Below, piece by piece: positions 1 to 10,044 of a stretch of 64,000 bases of DNA. Where the stretch lies: NCBI GenBank assembly GCA_900471515.1, contig UCFC01000024.1, positions 62,001 through 126,000 of the forward strand, read 5' to 3'. The notes below the pieces were generated by a model that saw only the letters and a list, made by a program, of their open reading frames with translations, ran no database searches and had not been told where the DNA came from. This DNA comes from Hyphomicrobiales bacterium. Its GTDB lineage: Bacteria > Pseudomonadota > Alphaproteobacteria > Rhizobiales > Rhizobiaceae. Numbering within the stretch: the stretch's first letter is position 1; each line of letters starts with the position of its first letter. Both the position numbers and the translations under genes were made by a program.

Positions 1-211
1 GTCAGCATGAGTGCATGGAAGTTCATGGAATCGCTTCCGGATTCGGATTTTCCATCATTTTTGGCTCGAACAGACGAATTTCTGTTCCCGTTGAGACGGC
101 GTGCGTGACAAATCGCGCTGCCGGTGGATGGATTTTAATCCTTGATAGAAACCGACTCTAAGAAATAGAAACCTTTTAAAATATCTTTGGATTTTTATAG
201 GGAAGAAGCGC
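1..211. other. Non-coding edge upstream of hemE, probable origin-proximal DNA
   Basis: No convincing gene is seen here. The last 90 bases are AT-rich with A and T runs just before hemE. Three GANTC sites (CcrM methylation motif) lie at 28-32, 40-44 and 154-158, against about one expected by chance. No DnaA box close to TTATCCACA is visible. In Caulobacter and Sinorhizobium the chromosomal origin lies beside hemE, so this is probably the hemE-side end of oriC and the hemE promoter region. That is inference from synteny; the origin core would be outside the window. Confidence 0.45.
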
Positions 212-1249
212 TTGAGCGAAACGCGCCGGAAAATCATGCGGGTTCTCGATGGTGAGACCCTGACGCCCCCTCCTCTCTGGCTTATGAGGCAGGCAGGCCG
301 TTATCTGCCCGAGTACAGAGAAACGCGCGCTAAGGCAGGTAGTTTCCTCGATCTCTGTTATTCGCCGGACCATGCCGTGGAGGTGACGCTTCAGCCGATA
401 CGGCGTTACGGCTTTGACGCCGCCATCCTGTTTTCCGATATCCTGGTCATCCCTGACGCGATGAAGCGTAACGTGCGTTTTAACGAGGGACATGGCCCGG
501 AGATGGATCCGATCGATGAGACCGGCATTGCCGGGCTCGATGGAGAAGGTGTCGTCGATTATCTGCAGCCTGTCCTGGAAACGGTGAAGCGGCTGCGCAA
601 GGAGCTTCCTGCGGAGACGACGCTGCTGGGGTTCTGTGGAGCGCCTTGGACGGTTGCGACCTATATGATCGCCGGACACGGTACGCCGGACCAAGCGCCT
701 GCCCGCCTCTTCGCCTATCGGCATGCGCGCGCTTTCGAGCATCTGCTGATGCTGCTTGCGGATGTCTCGGCCGATTATCTCGTAGCGCAGATCGATGCGG
801 GTGCCGACGCCGTGCAAATTTTCGATTCCTGGGCCGGCGTTCTCGGCGAGAAGGAATTTGAGGCTTTTGCGATCCGTCCGGTGGCGCGCATGATCGCTTC
901 GATCAGGGCACGGCGGCCGCAGGCGCGAATCATCGCCTTTGCCAAAGGCGCCGGTTATATGCTCAAGACTTACCGGCAGAAGACCGGGGCAGATGCGATC
1001 GGGCTCGACTGGTCCGTGCCGCTCGCCTTTGCGGCCGAGCTGCAGAAGGACGGACCGGTTCAGGGTAATCTCGATCCGATGCGTGTCGTGGCCGGTGGCC
1101 GTTCACTGGAGGAAGGTATCGACGACATTCTTCAAGTGCTCGGAAACGGACCGCTGATCTTCAACCTCGGTCACGGCATCACGCCGCAGGCCGACCCGGA
1201 GAATGTTCGTCTTCTCGTCGAGCGCGTGCGCGGCGGGGGGGTCGCGTAA
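212..1249 (+). CDS. hemE: Uroporphyrinogen decarboxylase
   Basis: Cytoplasmic enzyme that removes four acetate carboxyls from uroporphyrinogen III to give coproporphyrinogen III in heme synthesis. The 345-residue length is normal for the family. The N-terminal signature with W-x-M-R-Q-A-G-R-Y is near residues 23-32, and the second signature G-F-C-G-A-P-W-T lies around residues 142-149. The start is TTG at 212, with a GGAAGAAG-like ribosome site just upstream; no in-frame ATG gives the conserved N terminus. The stop overlaps the hemJ start by one base (TAATG), so the two are an operon. Adjacency to the left-edge AT-rich region fits the origin-linked position of hemE in alphaproteobacteria. Confidence 0.97.
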   Translation: MSETRRKIMRVLDGETLTPPPLWLMRQAGRYLPEYRETRAKAGSFLDLCYSPDHAVEVTLQPIRRYGFDAAILFSDILVIPDAMKRNVRFNEGHGPEMDPIDETGIAGLDGEGVVDYLQPVLETVKRLRKELPAETTLLGFCGAPWTVATYMIAGHGTPDQAPARLFAYRHARAFEHLLMLLADVSADYLVAQIDAGADAVQIFDSWAGVLGEKEFEAFAIRPVARMIASIRARRPQARIIAFAKGAGYMLKTYRQKTGADAIGLDWSVPLAFAAELQKDGPVQGNLDPMRVVAGGRSLEEGIDDILQVLGNGPLIFNLGHGITPQADPENVRLLVERVRGGGVA

Positions 1250-1785
1250 TGGAAAAGCAGACGGACGAAAGGCCGGGTGTCTACGCCCGGCGGCGCGCGC
1301 ATTTTGCGCTGATCTTCTTTGCGCTTCTCGGCATCGGGCTTTTCGTCTGGAATCCCGACAATCTCTATCTCTGGATCAAGGCGCTTCACATCATCGCCGT
1401 GATCTCCTGGATGGCCGGCCTGTTCTATATGCCGCGGCTTTTCATCTACCACACGGATGCGGAGCCGGGCTCGGTTCAATCCGAAACCTTCAAAGTGATG
1501 GAGCGCCGGCTGCTGAGGATCATCATGAATCCGGCGATGATGCTGACGTGGATTCTCGGTCTTTATCTCGCCTGGTCGGTCTATGGTTTCCAGGGCGGCT
1601 GGCTGCACGCCAAGATCGCGCTCGTGGTACTTCTGACCGTCGTCCATGTCTTTTTCAGCAGGGCCGTAAGGGCGTTTGAGCGCGACGAAAACCGGCGCTC
1701 GGCGCGCTATTGGCGCTTCATGAACGAGGCTCCGACGGTGCTGATGATCCTCATCGTCATCCTTGTCGTGGTGAAGCCTTTCTGA
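1249..1785 (+). CDS. hemJ: Protoporphyrinogen IX oxidase HemJ
   Basis: Inner-membrane protein of the HemJ (UPF0093) family that oxidises protoporphyrinogen IX to protoporphyrin IX, the penultimate heme step. The 178-residue product has four or five hydrophobic segments. A conserved stretch around residues 41-64 contains K-A-L-H-I-I and W-M-A-G-L-F-Y-M-P-R-L, with the family His and Arg. A second block with R-R-L and a hydrophobic helix follows. It has a charged N-terminal extension of about 20 residues. It starts within the hemE stop codon, so translational coupling with hemE is likely, and both products serve the same pathway. Confidence 0.93.
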   Translation: MEKQTDERPGVYARRRAHFALIFFALLGIGLFVWNPDNLYLWIKALHIIAVISWMAGLFYMPRLFIYHTDAEPGSVQSETFKVMERRLLRIIMNPAMMLTWILGLYLAWSVYGFQGGWLHAKIALVVLLTVVHVFFSRAVRAFERDENRRSARYWRFMNEAPTVLMILIVILVVVKPF

Positions 1786-1982
1786 TGCGGGAGGCGACTG
1801 AGGTTAAATTTCAGTCATTTTAAGCAGCCCCCTTGCGGGCCGGGTTCCGACTCGCTATTTTCCGCGCATCTCATCTTCGTGGCATGTGTGTAGAGTTCAG
1901 TCGCCTGCGAGCCCCTTTCGCAGTACCGAATACGACCTAACATCGCCTTTCCCCTTCTAAAATAACGAGTATTGGTCACTTC
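1786..1982 (+). promoter_or_regulatory. Leader/promoter region of rho
   Basis: This 197-base gap between hemJ and rho has no gene. It holds a small GC-rich dyad near 1829-1845 without a T tract. It then becomes pyrimidine-rich (1900-1975) before the rho ATG. Long leaders that allow Rho to attenuate its own transcription are known for rho genes; applying that here is inference, and I cannot place the promoter hexamers. Confidence 0.35.
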
Positions 1983-3248
1983 ATGGCTGAAATGAAGCTT
2001 CAGGAACTTAAGAGTAAATCCCCGACGGATCTTCTGGCTTTTGCCGAATCGCTCGAGGTCGAGAATGCGAGCACGATGCGCAAGCAGGAGCTCATGTTCG
2101 CAATCCTAAAGGTTCTTGCCAGTCAGGATATCGAAATCATCGGCGAGGGTGTCGTTGAAGTCCTCCAGGATGGTTTCGGGTTTCTGCGTTCCGCAAATGC
2201 CAACTATCTGCCCGGACCGGATGATATCTACATCTCTCCCTCCCAGATCCGCCGCTTCTCGCTGAAGACGGGTGACACGGTCGAGGGTCCGATCCGCGGC
2301 CCGAAGGAAGGCGAACGTTATTTCGCCCTGCTCAAGGTCAATACGATCAATTTCGACGATCCGGAAAAGATCCGTCACAAGGTCCATTTCGACAACCTGA
2401 CGCCGCTTTATCCCAACGAGCGTTTCAAGATGGAACTGGATGTTCCGACATCGAAGGATCTGTCGCCGCGTGTCATCGATCTCGTGGCGCCGCTCGGCAA
2501 GGGCCAGCGCGGTCTGATCGTTGCCCCGCCGCGAACAGGTAAGACGGTTCTCCTGCAGAATATCGCGCATTCCATCACCGCAAACCATCCGGAATGCTAT
2601 CTGATCGTTCTGCTCATCGACGAACGTCCGGAAGAAGTCACGGATATGCAGCGCTCGGTCCGCGGCGAAGTCATTTCCTCGACATTCGACGAGCCTGCGG
2701 TTCGCCACGTCCAGGTCGCCGAGATGGTGATCGAAAAGGCAAAGCGGCTCGTGGAACACGGTCGTGACGTCGTCATCCTGCTCGATTCCATCACCCGCCT
2801 CGGACGCGCCTACAATACCGTTGTTCCTTCCTCCGGCAAGGTTCTGACCGGCGGTGTCGATGCGAACGCACTTCAGCGTCCGAAGCGCTTCTTCGGTGCT
2901 GCCCGCAACATTGAAGAGGGGGGCTCGCTGACCATTATCGCGACTGCCCTTATCGATACCGGCAGCCGCATGGACGAAGTTATCTTCGAAGAGTTCAAGG
3001 GTACCGGCAACTCGGAAATCGTTCTCGACCGCAAGGTTGCTGACAAGCGCATCTTCCCGGCCATGGATATCCTGAAGTCGGGTACGCGTAAGGAGGACCT
3101 TCTCGTTCCGCGTCAGGACCTGCAGAAGATCTTTGTTCTCCGCCGCATCCTTGCGCCGATGGGCACGACGGACGCGATCGAATTCCTCATCGACAAGCTG
3201 AAGCAGACGAAGAATAATGGCGACTTCTTCGACTCGATGAACACCTGA
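1983..3248 (+). CDS. rho: Transcription termination factor Rho
   Basis: Hexameric RNA-dependent ATPase/helicase that terminates transcription. At 421 residues it matches the compact alphaproteobacterial form. An N-terminal Rho_N helical domain (about residues 5-48) is followed by a cold-shock-type RNA-binding domain (about 52-120). The RecA-like ATPase has Walker A A-P-P-R-T-G-K-T at 181-188 and Walker B V-V-I-L-L-D-S near 262-268. The gene stands alone behind a 197-base leader and ends at a strong hairpin terminator. The rho position between hemJ and mnmE is typical of Rhizobiaceae. Confidence 0.98.
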   Translation: MAEMKLQELKSKSPTDLLAFAESLEVENASTMRKQELMFAILKVLASQDIEIIGEGVVEVLQDGFGFLRSANANYLPGPDDIYISPSQIRRFSLKTGDTVEGPIRGPKEGERYFALLKVNTINFDDPEKIRHKVHFDNLTPLYPNERFKMELDVPTSKDLSPRVIDLVAPLGKGQRGLIVAPPRTGKTVLLQNIAHSITANHPECYLIVLLIDERPEEVTDMQRSVRGEVISSTFDEPAVRHVQVAEMVIEKAKRLVEHGRDVVILLDSITRLGRAYNTVVPSSGKVLTGGVDANALQRPKRFFGAARNIEEGGSLTIIATALIDTGSRMDEVIFEEFKGTGNSEIVLDRKVADKRIFPAMDILKSGTRKEDLLVPRQDLQKIFVLRRILAPMGTTDAIEFLIDKLKQTKNNGDFFDSMNT

Positions 3249-3270
3249 TCTTTAGCCGGATTCGACAAGC

Positions 3271-3315
3271 AGAGGCTGGCGGGTCGTTTGCGCGACTGCC
3301 AGCCTCTTCTGTTTT
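3271..3315 (+). terminator. Rho-independent terminator after rho
   Basis: A perfect 10-base stem (AGAGGCTGGC with GCCAGCCTCT, 3271-3280 and 3298-3307) is extended by an inner GTCG/CGAC pairing and followed by a T-rich tail. It separates rho from mnmE. Confidence 0.85.
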
Positions 3316-3353
3316 GAATTGATTCGGAAACGAACCGACAGGCCGAGGACTGT

Positions 3354-4676
3354 ATGGAGATGTGGAAGGACACCATATTCGCGCTTTCGAGCGGCGCCCC
3401 ACCCTCGGGCGTATCCGTTGTTCGCGTCAGCGGTCCGCAGACGCGTCTTATCCTGGAGACCTTGATCGGCAATTGCCCTTCCCCGCGGACCGCGGCTTAC
3501 CGAACGATTCGGACTCGGAACGGTCTTCCGATCGATGGCGGGCTGGTTCTCTACTTTCCCGGTCCTGCCTCTTTCACCGGTGAGGATTGCGCGGAGTTTC
3601 AGATCCATGGTTCAAGGGCCGTCGTATCTGCCCTCTCGAAGGAGTTGGCGACCTTTCCGCAGACGCGGCTTGCGATGGAAGGGGAGTTCAGCCGTCGTGC
3701 CTTTGAAAACGGTAAGCTCAACCTCGTCGAGATTGAGGGATTGGCCGATCTGATCGCAGCGGAGACGGAAATGCAACGCCGCCTGGCGCTTGAGCAGAGT
3801 TCGGGCGGCCTGTCACGGCTATATGATTCGTGGGCGGAACGAATCACTCGCTCTCGTGCGTTGATCGAGGCGGAACTCGACTTTCCGGACGAAGACGACG
3901 TCCCGGGCTCCGTTTCCGATCAAATCTGGGCATCGTTGGCGGCGCTTCGGCTGGAGATAGAGGAACATCTCTCGCACGCCGAAATGGGTGAGATCGTTCG
4001 CGACGGTTTTAAGATTGTCATTGCCGGAGCGCCCAATGTCGGCAAGTCCAGTCTGATGAACTGGTTCGCACAGAGGGATGTAGCGATCGTCACGGAGATC
4101 GCCGGCACAACGCGTGACGTGCTTCATGTCGATATCAACCTGAATGGCTATCTCGTCAGGCTTTACGATACAGCCGGCCTGCGCGATACAGCTGATATCG
4201 TGGAGCAGGAGGGCATCAGGCGGGCGCAAGTCGCTCTGAATAACGCGGATCTCGTGCTCTTTCTTGTCGATATGGGGTCTCCCTCGCTGATCGATCCCGC
4301 TGACTTGGAACGGGCTCCGTCGCGTGTTATTGTCGGGACGAAGCTGGACCTGTATTCGGCGGTCGATTGCTATGACCTGCAGATCTCCACGATGACGGGC
4401 GAAGGTCTTTCGGAACTTCGGGACTTAGTTTCTTCCCATATCGAACAAAGGTTTGGAGGCTTGTCGCTATCCGTGCCGACGCGCGAGCGACATAGGGACA
4501 CGCTCTCGAAATGTGTCAATGCTCTCTCGGCGGCGATTGAGCAGGAAGGGCAAAGCCTGGAAATCAGGGCAGAATCCTTGCGGCTCGCGGGTGAACATTT
4601 GGGGCGTATCACCGGGAGAGTTGACGTTGAAGACCTGTTGGGCATCATCTTTTCGGAGTTTTGTATCGGAAAATGA
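3354..4676 (+). CDS. mnmE: tRNA modification GTPase MnmE (TrmE)
   Basis: GTPase that works with MnmG to make the 5-carboxymethylaminomethyl group on uridine 34 of certain tRNAs. The 440-residue product has an N-terminal folate-binding domain and a G domain with P-loop G-A-P-N-V-G-K-S near residues 226-233 and switch II D-T-A-G-L around 268-272. It ends in the invariant C-I-G-K catalytic tail (Cys437). ATG 3354 is chosen; a second ATG two codons later is also possible. The stop codon at 4674 is the first base of a degenerate parS-like sequence. mnmG follows 62 bases downstream, so the two partners are neighbours. Confidence 0.97.
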   Translation: MEMWKDTIFALSSGAPPSGVSVVRVSGPQTRLILETLIGNCPSPRTAAYRTIRTRNGLPIDGGLVLYFPGPASFTGEDCAEFQIHGSRAVVSALSKELATFPQTRLAMEGEFSRRAFENGKLNLVEIEGLADLIAAETEMQRRLALEQSSGGLSRLYDSWAERITRSRALIEAELDFPDEDDVPGSVSDQIWASLAALRLEIEEHLSHAEMGEIVRDGFKIVIAGAPNVGKSSLMNWFAQRDVAIVTEIAGTTRDVLHVDINLNGYLVRLYDTAGLRDTADIVEQEGIRRAQVALNNADLVLFLVDMGSPSLIDPADLERAPSRVIVGTKLDLYSAVDCYDLQISTMTGEGLSELRDLVSSHIEQRFGGLSLSVPTRERHRDTLSKCVNALSAAIEQEGQSLEIRAESLRLAGEHLGRITGRVDVEDLLGIIFSEFCIGK

Positions 4677-4689
4677 TTCACGTGGAACA
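4674..4689. other. Degenerate parS-like site
   Basis: The 16-mer differs from the TGTTTCACGTGAAACA consensus at two positions (T to A at position 3, A to G at position 12). It overlaps the mnmE stop codon and lies 34 bases before the near-perfect site at 4708. It may be a secondary ParB site or a decayed copy. Confidence 0.45.
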
Positions 4690-4707
4690 GCGGGCAGCCG
4701 TCGGAGA

Positions 4708-4721
4708 GTTTCACGTGAAAC
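4708..4721. other. parS: parS centromere site
   Basis: The 14-base palindrome GTTTCACGTGAAAC matches the core of the bacterial parS consensus exactly. It sits in the mnmE-mnmG gap, 17 bases before the mnmG ATG and about 3.4 kb from parB. ParB should load here as a CTP clamp for chromosome segregation. It may also lie inside the mnmG leader. Confidence 0.92.
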
Positions 4722-4738
4722 CTTTTGTGGAGTAGCGC

Positions 4739-6613
4739 ATGAGCGCCAAGAGTTATGATGTGATCGTGATCGGCGGCGGCCACGCCGGATCGGAAGCGGC
4801 TGCGGCTGCTGCTCGAATGGGTGCGAAGACAGCCCTGATTACCCATCGGCGTGATACGATTGGGGTCATGTCGTGCAACCCAGCAATCGGCGGATTGGGT
4901 AAGGGCCATCTCGTTCGAGAGATCGACGCGATGGACGGCCTCATGGGGCGCATTGCGGATGCCGCAGGCATCCAGTTCCGCATGTTGAACAAGAAGAAAG
5001 GTGCAGCGGTGCGTGGCCCACGCACGCAGGCGGACCGTAAACTCTACCGCCTCGCGATGCTGGATGCCATTGAGGCCATCGAAAATCTTGATGTGATCGA
5101 AGGCGACGCATTCGATCTGGAGATCAGTGATAATCGAGTCGCTGGCGTAACAATGAAGGATGGCAGAACTATCCGAAGCCCGGCTGTCGTTATTACGACC
5201 GGTACGTTCCTGCGTGGCCTTATTCATATCGGAACTGACAAGACCCCGGCGGGCCGAACCGGAGAACCGCCATCGATGGGATTGTCGATGACCTTCCTTC
5301 GATTGGGATTGAAGCTGGGCCGTCTCAAGACCGGAACCCCGGCGCGTTTGAATGGGAAAACGATCGATTGGGCGTCGGTCGGACGCCAGGCCGCTGATGA
5401 CGAATTGATTCCGTTTTCCTTCATGACGGATCGGATCACGAATCCGCAGGTCGAATGCGGGGTAACACGGACCACCGAGGCGACACATCGGATCATCGTC
5501 GACAATCTGCAGAAGTCGGCAATGTATTCGGGACAGATCGAAGGTGTCGGGCCGCGATATTGCCCCTCTATTGAGGACAAGCTGGTCAAATTCGGTGAAC
5601 GCGACGGGCATCAGGTCTTCCTGGAGCCTGAAGGGCTCGACGACGACACGGTCTATCCGAATGGAATTTCGACGTCGCTGCCGGCCGATGTGCAGGACGC
5701 ATTTATCAGGACGATCCCTGGTCTGGAGCGGGTGGAAATTTTGCATCCTGGCTACGCGATCGAATATGACCATGTCGATCCGCGTGAGCTCTCAGCGACG
5801 TTGGAGGTCAAGAAACTTCCGGGGCTTTTTCTTGCCGGACAGATCAATGGAACGACGGGTTATGAGGAAGCCGGCGCGCAGGGCCTGGCTGCAGGCCTCA
5901 ACGCCGCATTGTCGAGCGGCAACTCGAAGCCCTTCCTATTCAGCCGCACGAACTCCTATATTGGCGTCATGATCGATGATCTGACCTCTCATGGCGTCAC
6001 GGAACCATACCGGATGTTCACGTCGCGCGCGGAGTATCGATTGAGCCTTCGCGCTGATAATGCGGATGCGAGGCTGACACCGGAGGCAACCGAACTTGGC
6101 TGCGTATCCACCGAACGTCGCGCTCGTTTTGCGGCATATCGAGAAGATTTGGACAGCGGTCGTGCGATGCTTCAATCGCTCTCCATCACGCCGAGCGAGG
6201 CGCGCAAAGCGGGGCTGAACCTCAACCTGGACGGTCAACGTCGGACGGCTTATGAACTGCTGTCCTATCCGGAATTCACACTTACGGATCTGGAACAAGT
6301 GTGGGGAGAGTTGCGATTGTTTTCGAAAAAGGTGGGTGAGGCCTTGGAAATCGAAGCAGGTTACTCGGTCTATATGGACCGTCAAGCGGCCGCTATCGAG
6401 ACGCAGCGGCGAGATGAAGCCCGCTCTATTCCGGGAGACTTCGACTACGATGCCCTATCGGGACTCTCTAATGAGCTGAAGAACAAATTGAACACGCAAA
6501 GGCCCGCCAACATTGCCCAGGCTCTGAAAGTCGAGGGTATGACACCGGCCGCGATTTCCCTCTTGCTCGTGCATTTAAGGCGAGTCGATCGCGTTCATGA
6601 GCGAGTGGCGTAG
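4739..6613 (+). CDS. mnmG: tRNA uridine-5-carboxymethylaminomethyl modification enzyme MnmG (GidA)
   Basis: FAD-binding partner of MnmE in wobble-uridine modification. The 624-residue length is usual. The dinucleotide fold motif G-G-G-H-A-G-S-E-A appears near residues 11-20. The conserved block [11 protein letters not shown] follows at about 46-56, and a second family motif [16 protein letters not shown] stretch lies around residue 370. The C-terminal helical domain is intact. It starts with ATG right after the parS at 4708 and is followed by rsmG after 28 bases, suggesting one transcript mnmE-mnmG-rsmG-parAB. Confidence 0.97.
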   Translation: MSAKSYDVIVIGGGHAGSEAAAAAARMGAKTALITHRRDTIGVMSCNPAIGGLGKGHLVREIDAMDGLMGRIADAAGIQFRMLNKKKGAAVRGPRTQADRKLYRLAMLDAIEAIENLDVIEGDAFDLEISDNRVAGVTMKDGRTIRSPAVVITTGTFLRGLIHIGTDKTPAGRTGEPPSMGLSMTFLRLGLKLGRLKTGTPARLNGKTIDWASVGRQAADDELIPFSFMTDRITNPQVECGVTRTTEATHRIIVDNLQKSAMYSGQIEGVGPRYCPSIEDKLVKFGERDGHQVFLEPEGLDDDTVYPNGISTSLPADVQDAFIRTIPGLERVEILHPGYAIEYDHVDPRELSATLEVKKLPGLFLAGQINGTTGYEEAGAQGLAAGLNAALSSGNSKPFLFSRTNSYIGVMIDDLTSHGVTEPYRMFTSRAEYRLSLRADNADARLTPEATELGCVSTERRARFAAYREDLDSGRAMLQSLSITPSEARKAGLNLNLDGQRRTAYELLSYPEFTLTDLEQVWGELRLFSKKVGEALEIEAGYSVYMDRQAAAIETQRRDEARSIPGDFDYDALSGLSNELKNKLNTQRPANIAQALKVEGMTPAAISLLLVHLRRVDRVHERVA

Positions 6614-6641
6614 TGCCTGCAAGGTTTGAGAGTCTTCCAGA

Positions 6642-7259
6642 ATGGAATTGAACGGATTGCGTGTTTCACGTGAAACACAGGAACGGCTGCAGCTTTTTGC
6701 CAGGCTGTTTACGAAATGGGCCAAGGCCATCAACCTTGTCGCACCCTCAACAATGGACGACATGTGGAGCCGGCATGTTGCCGACAGTGCACAGCTATTC
6801 CAGATTGCCCCTCGCCCCCAGACCTGGATTGATCTCGGAAGCGGCGGGGGTTTCCCCGGGGTGATTACCGCCATTTTTCTGGCCGAGCAGCAGCAAGGCT
6901 GGGTTCATCTGGTCGAGAGCAACAATAAGAAAGCCGCGTTTCTGCGAACCGCCTTGCGCGAAACCGGTGCACGGGGAGAGGTGCATGCTGTCAGGATTGA
7001 AGATGCGCCAAAGCTTGTTCCGGCTTGCGATGCCATCTCCGCCCGTGCGCTCGCTGATCTTGATCGGCTGATGGAATACGCAGCGCCCTGGATGGCTGGC
7101 AAGGAGAATAATCGCGCATATTTTCATAAAGGCCGGGATTACCAACAGGAAATCCAGAAAGCACGTGGCCGCTGGGCCTTTGATCTGCTAGAACACAATA
7201 GCGCCGTTGAGCGGGATTCTGTCATCCTCGAAATATCGAAACTCCGGCGCCTGGTTTAA
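6642..7259 (+). CDS. rsmG: 16S rRNA (guanine-527-N7)-methyltransferase RsmG (GidB)
   Basis: SAM-dependent methyltransferase modifying G527 of 16S rRNA. The 205-residue product has the SAM-binding motif [10 protein letters not shown] around residues 66-75. The N-terminal coding sequence contains a perfect parS (6662-6677), read as V-S-R-E-T, so the protein is constrained here by a DNA site. This arrangement is known for other rsmG-parAB loci. It is followed by parA after 19 bases. Confidence 0.96.
   Translation: MELNGLRVSRETQERLQLFARLFTKWAKAINLVAPSTMDDMWSRHVADSAQLFQIAPRPQTWIDLGSGGGFPGVITAIFLAEQQQGWVHLVESNNKKAAFLRTALRETGARGEVHAVRIEDAPKLVPACDAISARALADLDRLMEYAAPWMAGKENNRAYFHKGRDYQQEIQKARGRWAFDLLEHNSAVERDSVILEISKLRRLV
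6662..6677. other. parS: Perfect parS site inside rsmG
   Basis: TGTTTCACGTGAAACA matches the full 16-base parS consensus with no mismatch. It lies inside codons 7-12 of rsmG, about 0.6 kb upstream of parA. It is the best ParB site in the window. Confidence 0.97.
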
Positions 7260-7278
7260 CAAAGCGGATATTGCGGCA

Positions 7279-8073
7279 ATGGCTGGCGAACGTAATCGAA
7301 TTATCACCATCGCAAATCAAAAGGGTGGCGTCGGCAAGACCACCACTGCAATCAATTTAGCAACGGCCCTCGCCGCCATCGGTGAGCGAGTGCTGATCGT
7401 GGATTTGGACCCGCAGGGCAATGCAAGCACTGGTTTGGGAATCGATCGCCGCAATCGCAAGCTTTCCTCCTATGATCTGATGGTCGGCGAAGCCGGCGTC
7501 GCGGAAACCGCGTTGGAGACGGCCGTTCCCAATCTCTTTATCGTTCCGTCAACAATGGACCTTCTCGGGGTCGAGATGGAGATCTCGCAGCAGAGCGATC
7601 GCGTTTTCAAGCTCAAAAAAGCTTTGTCGTCGTCCGACGCGCTTGCTTTTTCTTATATTCTTCTCGATTGCCCGCCCTCTTTCAATCTCCTGACCATGAA
7701 TGCGATGGCGGCCGCCCATTCCGTGCTTGTGCCGCTGCAGTGCGAGTTCTTCGCGCTCGAGGGCCTGAGCCAGCTTCTCGAAACCGTCAATCAGGTTCGG
7801 CGAACGGTCAACCCGCAACTCGATATTCAGGGTATCGTGCTGACGATGTTCGACGCTCGTAACAATCTGGCGCAACAGGTCGTCAATGACGTGCGGACGC
7901 ATCTCGGCGAGAAGGTCTATCACACGCTTATCCCGCGGAACGTCCGCGTTTCGGAAGCGCCTTCCTACGGCAAGCCGGCAATTCTCTACGATCTCAAGTG
8001 TGCCGGCAGCCAGGCCTATCTTCAGCTGGCATCGGAAGTCATTCAGCGGGAGCGACAGAGGCTGGCCGCCTAA
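7279..8073 (+). CDS. parA: Chromosome partitioning ATPase ParA
   Basis: MinD/ParA-type ATPase that moves ParB-parS complexes on the nucleoid. From ATG 7279 the protein has 264 residues, the usual chromosomal length. The deviant Walker A K-G-G-V-G-K-T-T is at residues 15-22 and the Walker A' D-L-D-P-Q-G follows near 46-51. The reading frame is open further upstream (to 7207 inside rsmG), but ATG 7279 gives the conserved N terminus and does not overlap rsmG. parB follows 27 bases later. Confidence 0.97.
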   Translation: MAGERNRIITIANQKGGVGKTTTAINLATALAAIGERVLIVDLDPQGNASTGLGIDRRNRKLSSYDLMVGEAGVAETALETAVPNLFIVPSTMDLLGVEMEISQQSDRVFKLKKALSSSDALAFSYILLDCPPSFNLLTMNAMAAAHSVLVPLQCEFFALEGLSQLLETVNQVRRTVNPQLDIQGIVLTMFDARNNLAQQVVNDVRTHLGEKVYHTLIPRNVRVSEAPSYGKPAILYDLKCAGSQAYLQLASEVIQRERQRLAA

Positions 8074-8100
8074 CAGAGTGCATGGCAGAGTAAGCGAGTT

Positions 8101-8988
8101 TTGAACATGAACGACGATACATCGAAAAGACGGCTTGGCCGCGGTCTCGCAGCCCTTATCGGCGAAATGGATCAGCCTGTTCCGGCAGAAGCGGAGCGAC
8201 CGACCGTCAGTGCTGATCGGATGATCCCTATCGAGTTCGTCACTCGCAACCCTCGCAACCCTCGCCGCTTCTTTGACGATGCGGAGCTTCACGACCTTGC
8301 CAGCTCCATCCGCCAGCACGGTATCGTGCAGCCGATCGTCGTCAGAACGCTTGCGCGGGATCGCTATGAAATCATAGCCGGCGAAAGACGCTGGCGGGCG
8401 GCCCAGCTTGCAGGCTTGATCGAAATCCCTGTGATCATCCGGGATGTGGACGACAAGACAGCGTTGGAAATCGCGATCGTTGAAAACGTTCAACGCTCCG
8501 ATCTCAATGCGCTTGAAGAGGCGCTTGGTTACGAGCAGCTCATTGCCGAATATGGATATACGCAAAACGATCTCGGCGAGATCATCGGCAAGAGCCGTAG
8601 TCACGTCGCCAATTCCTTGCGCCTTTTGAAGCTGCCGGAGCCGGTCCGCGACATGTTGGCTGCTGGGAGCCTTTCCGCGGGACATGCGCGTGCGCTGGTT
8701 TCGACCTCGGATCCGGCAGCACTCGCACGCACGATCGTTGCCAAGGGCATGTCGGTGCGTGACGCGGAGAAGCTTGCACAGAACGACATCAAGGCCCAGT
8801 CCGAGCCGCAGGCTCCCGTTCAAAAGAACCAGAAGGATTCCGATACGCTGGCTCTGGAGCGCACGTTGTCGGACACGCTCGGGCTCGATGTGTCCATCAA
8901 TCACAAGGCCAGCGGCGGCCAGATCCGCATCTCCTACAAATCGCTGGAGCAGCTTGAGGAAGTCTGCAGGCTTCTGGAACGCCGCTGA
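8101..8988 (+). CDS. parB: Chromosome partitioning protein ParB
   Basis: CTP-dependent DNA clamp that binds parS. The 295-residue product has the CTP-binding motif G-E-R-R-W-R-A at residues 94-100. A helix-turn-helix follows around 154-180 (T-Q-N-D-L-G-E-I-I-G-K-S-R-S), then a C-terminal dimerisation domain. The N terminus R-R-L-G-R-G-L-A-A-L-I is the conserved ParA-contact peptide. The start is either TTG 8101 or ATG 8107; both fit. Its stop TGA is directly joined to the stop of the convergent holA (TGATCA), with no spacer. Confidence 0.97.
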   Translation: MNMNDDTSKRRLGRGLAALIGEMDQPVPAEAERPTVSADRMIPIEFVTRNPRNPRRFFDDAELHDLASSIRQHGIVQPIVVRTLARDRYEIIAGERRWRAAQLAGLIEIPVIIRDVDDKTALEIAIVENVQRSDLNALEEALGYEQLIAEYGYTQNDLGEIIGKSRSHVANSLRLLKLPEPVRDMLAAGSLSAGHARALVSTSDPAALARTIVAKGMSVRDAEKLAQNDIKAQSEPQAPVQKNQKDSDTLALERTLSDTLGLDVSINHKASGGQIRISYKSLEQLEEVCRLLERR

Positions 8989-10032
8989 TCAGGCTTGAGG
9001 GCGCCTTGCCGATTGCAGGGTCGTGGAAAGCAGAGTTTGCATGGCGATGCTATCTTCCAGGATCTGACGCTGTCTCGTCTGCAGGACGGCCGCCTGCAGA
9101 CGTTTTGTTTCGCGAGAGATCGCGTCCGCGCTCCAGCTCTTTAAAGCTTGTTCCATAATCGGCTTCCGGCGGAAATGCAGGTGCCTGCCCAGCGTCTGCA
9201 TGACCTGCGCAGGCGGCAATCTCTTCTCATCCATCTCCGCCCGCATCGTGTCGAGAAGCTGGAACTGGCGAAGGCAAGCCTGGAGAACGAGAAAAACCGA
9301 GGTCTTGGAACTGGTGATCTTCTGCATCGCATGCAGGAAACTGTTGCTGTTGCCGCTCAGGATCGCGTCAACGGCGTCATCGACCGAGATGGCGCTGGCG
9401 TCGCCGATTATTTCGGTAACGTGATGATCGTCAATCGTTCCCATGCCACGGCAATAAAGCGCCAGTTTGCGAATTTCGTTCCTTGAGGCAATTCTGTCGC
9501 CGCCGATCAATGCGACAAGCGCCTGCCTCGCGGCCGGCGTTATGCCGAGGCCTTCGGCGGAAAGTTCATTGTCGATCAACGCATTCAGCGCGCGGCCATC
9601 GTCGGCATAACAGGGGATGGCAACGGCCGTACGAGCAGCCTCGACTGTCTTGCGCAAGGCGGACCCCTTTTTGAGGTCGCCTGCTTCGATAATGATGCTT
9701 GCTGCCTCAAGAGCAGCACCCGACAGGAATGCAATAGCGTCGACGAGATATTTCTCGTTGGCAGCGCCGCGTATCCAGATCAGTTTTTCGCCGCCGAAGA
9801 GGCCGATGGACTGGGCTTCATCGACAAGCCGGCCCGGCTCTTTCTGCAGGTCGCCGACATCAAGCTTGGTAACGGAGAACGGATCGTTCTGATCGATGCC
9901 GGTCTTTCCGGCGATCATCGCGGCGCGCTCGGAGACGAGCCCGCGGTCAGGGCCATAGATCAGATAGATGCGATAGAGGCGTGCCGATTTCTGCAGAAAC
10001 CCTTCGAACTCATGGGATTTGATTTCCGCCAC
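8989..10032 (-). CDS. holA: DNA polymerase III delta subunit HolA
   Basis: Clamp-loader delta subunit that opens the beta sliding clamp. The 347-residue length and overall pattern fit the family. The N-terminal block L-I-Y-G-P-D-R-G-L-V corresponds to the delta-type nucleotide-binding-fold start, and a C-terminal helical collar domain follows. It starts with GTG at 10032; no in-frame ATG gives this N terminus. It lies downstream of leuS and lptE in a minus-strand operon, with a 12-base gap to lptE, an order typical of Rhizobiaceae. It converges on parB with adjacent stop codons. Confidence 0.93.
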   Translation of the reverse strand: MAEIKSHEFEGFLQKSARLYRIYLIYGPDRGLVSERAAMIAGKTGIDQNDPFSVTKLDVGDLQKEPGRLVDEAQSIGLFGGEKLIWIRGAANEKYLVDAIAFLSGAALEAASIIIEAGDLKKGSALRKTVEAARTAVAIPCYADDGRALNALIDNELSAEGLGITPAARQALVALIGGDRIASRNEIRKLALYCRGMGTIDDHHVTEIIGDASAISVDDAVDAILSGNSNSFLHAMQKITSSKTSVFLVLQACLRQFQLLDTMRAEMDEKRLPPAQVMQTLGRHLHFRRKPIMEQALKSWSADAISRETKRLQAAVLQTRQRQILEDSIAMQTLLSTTLQSARRPQA

Positions 10033-10044
10033 GCCACCGCTCCT

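Noticed and set aside
1..211. DnaA boxes at the left edge
   Set aside because: Searched by eye for TTATNCACA on both strands; none found. The origin core, if present, is outside the window.
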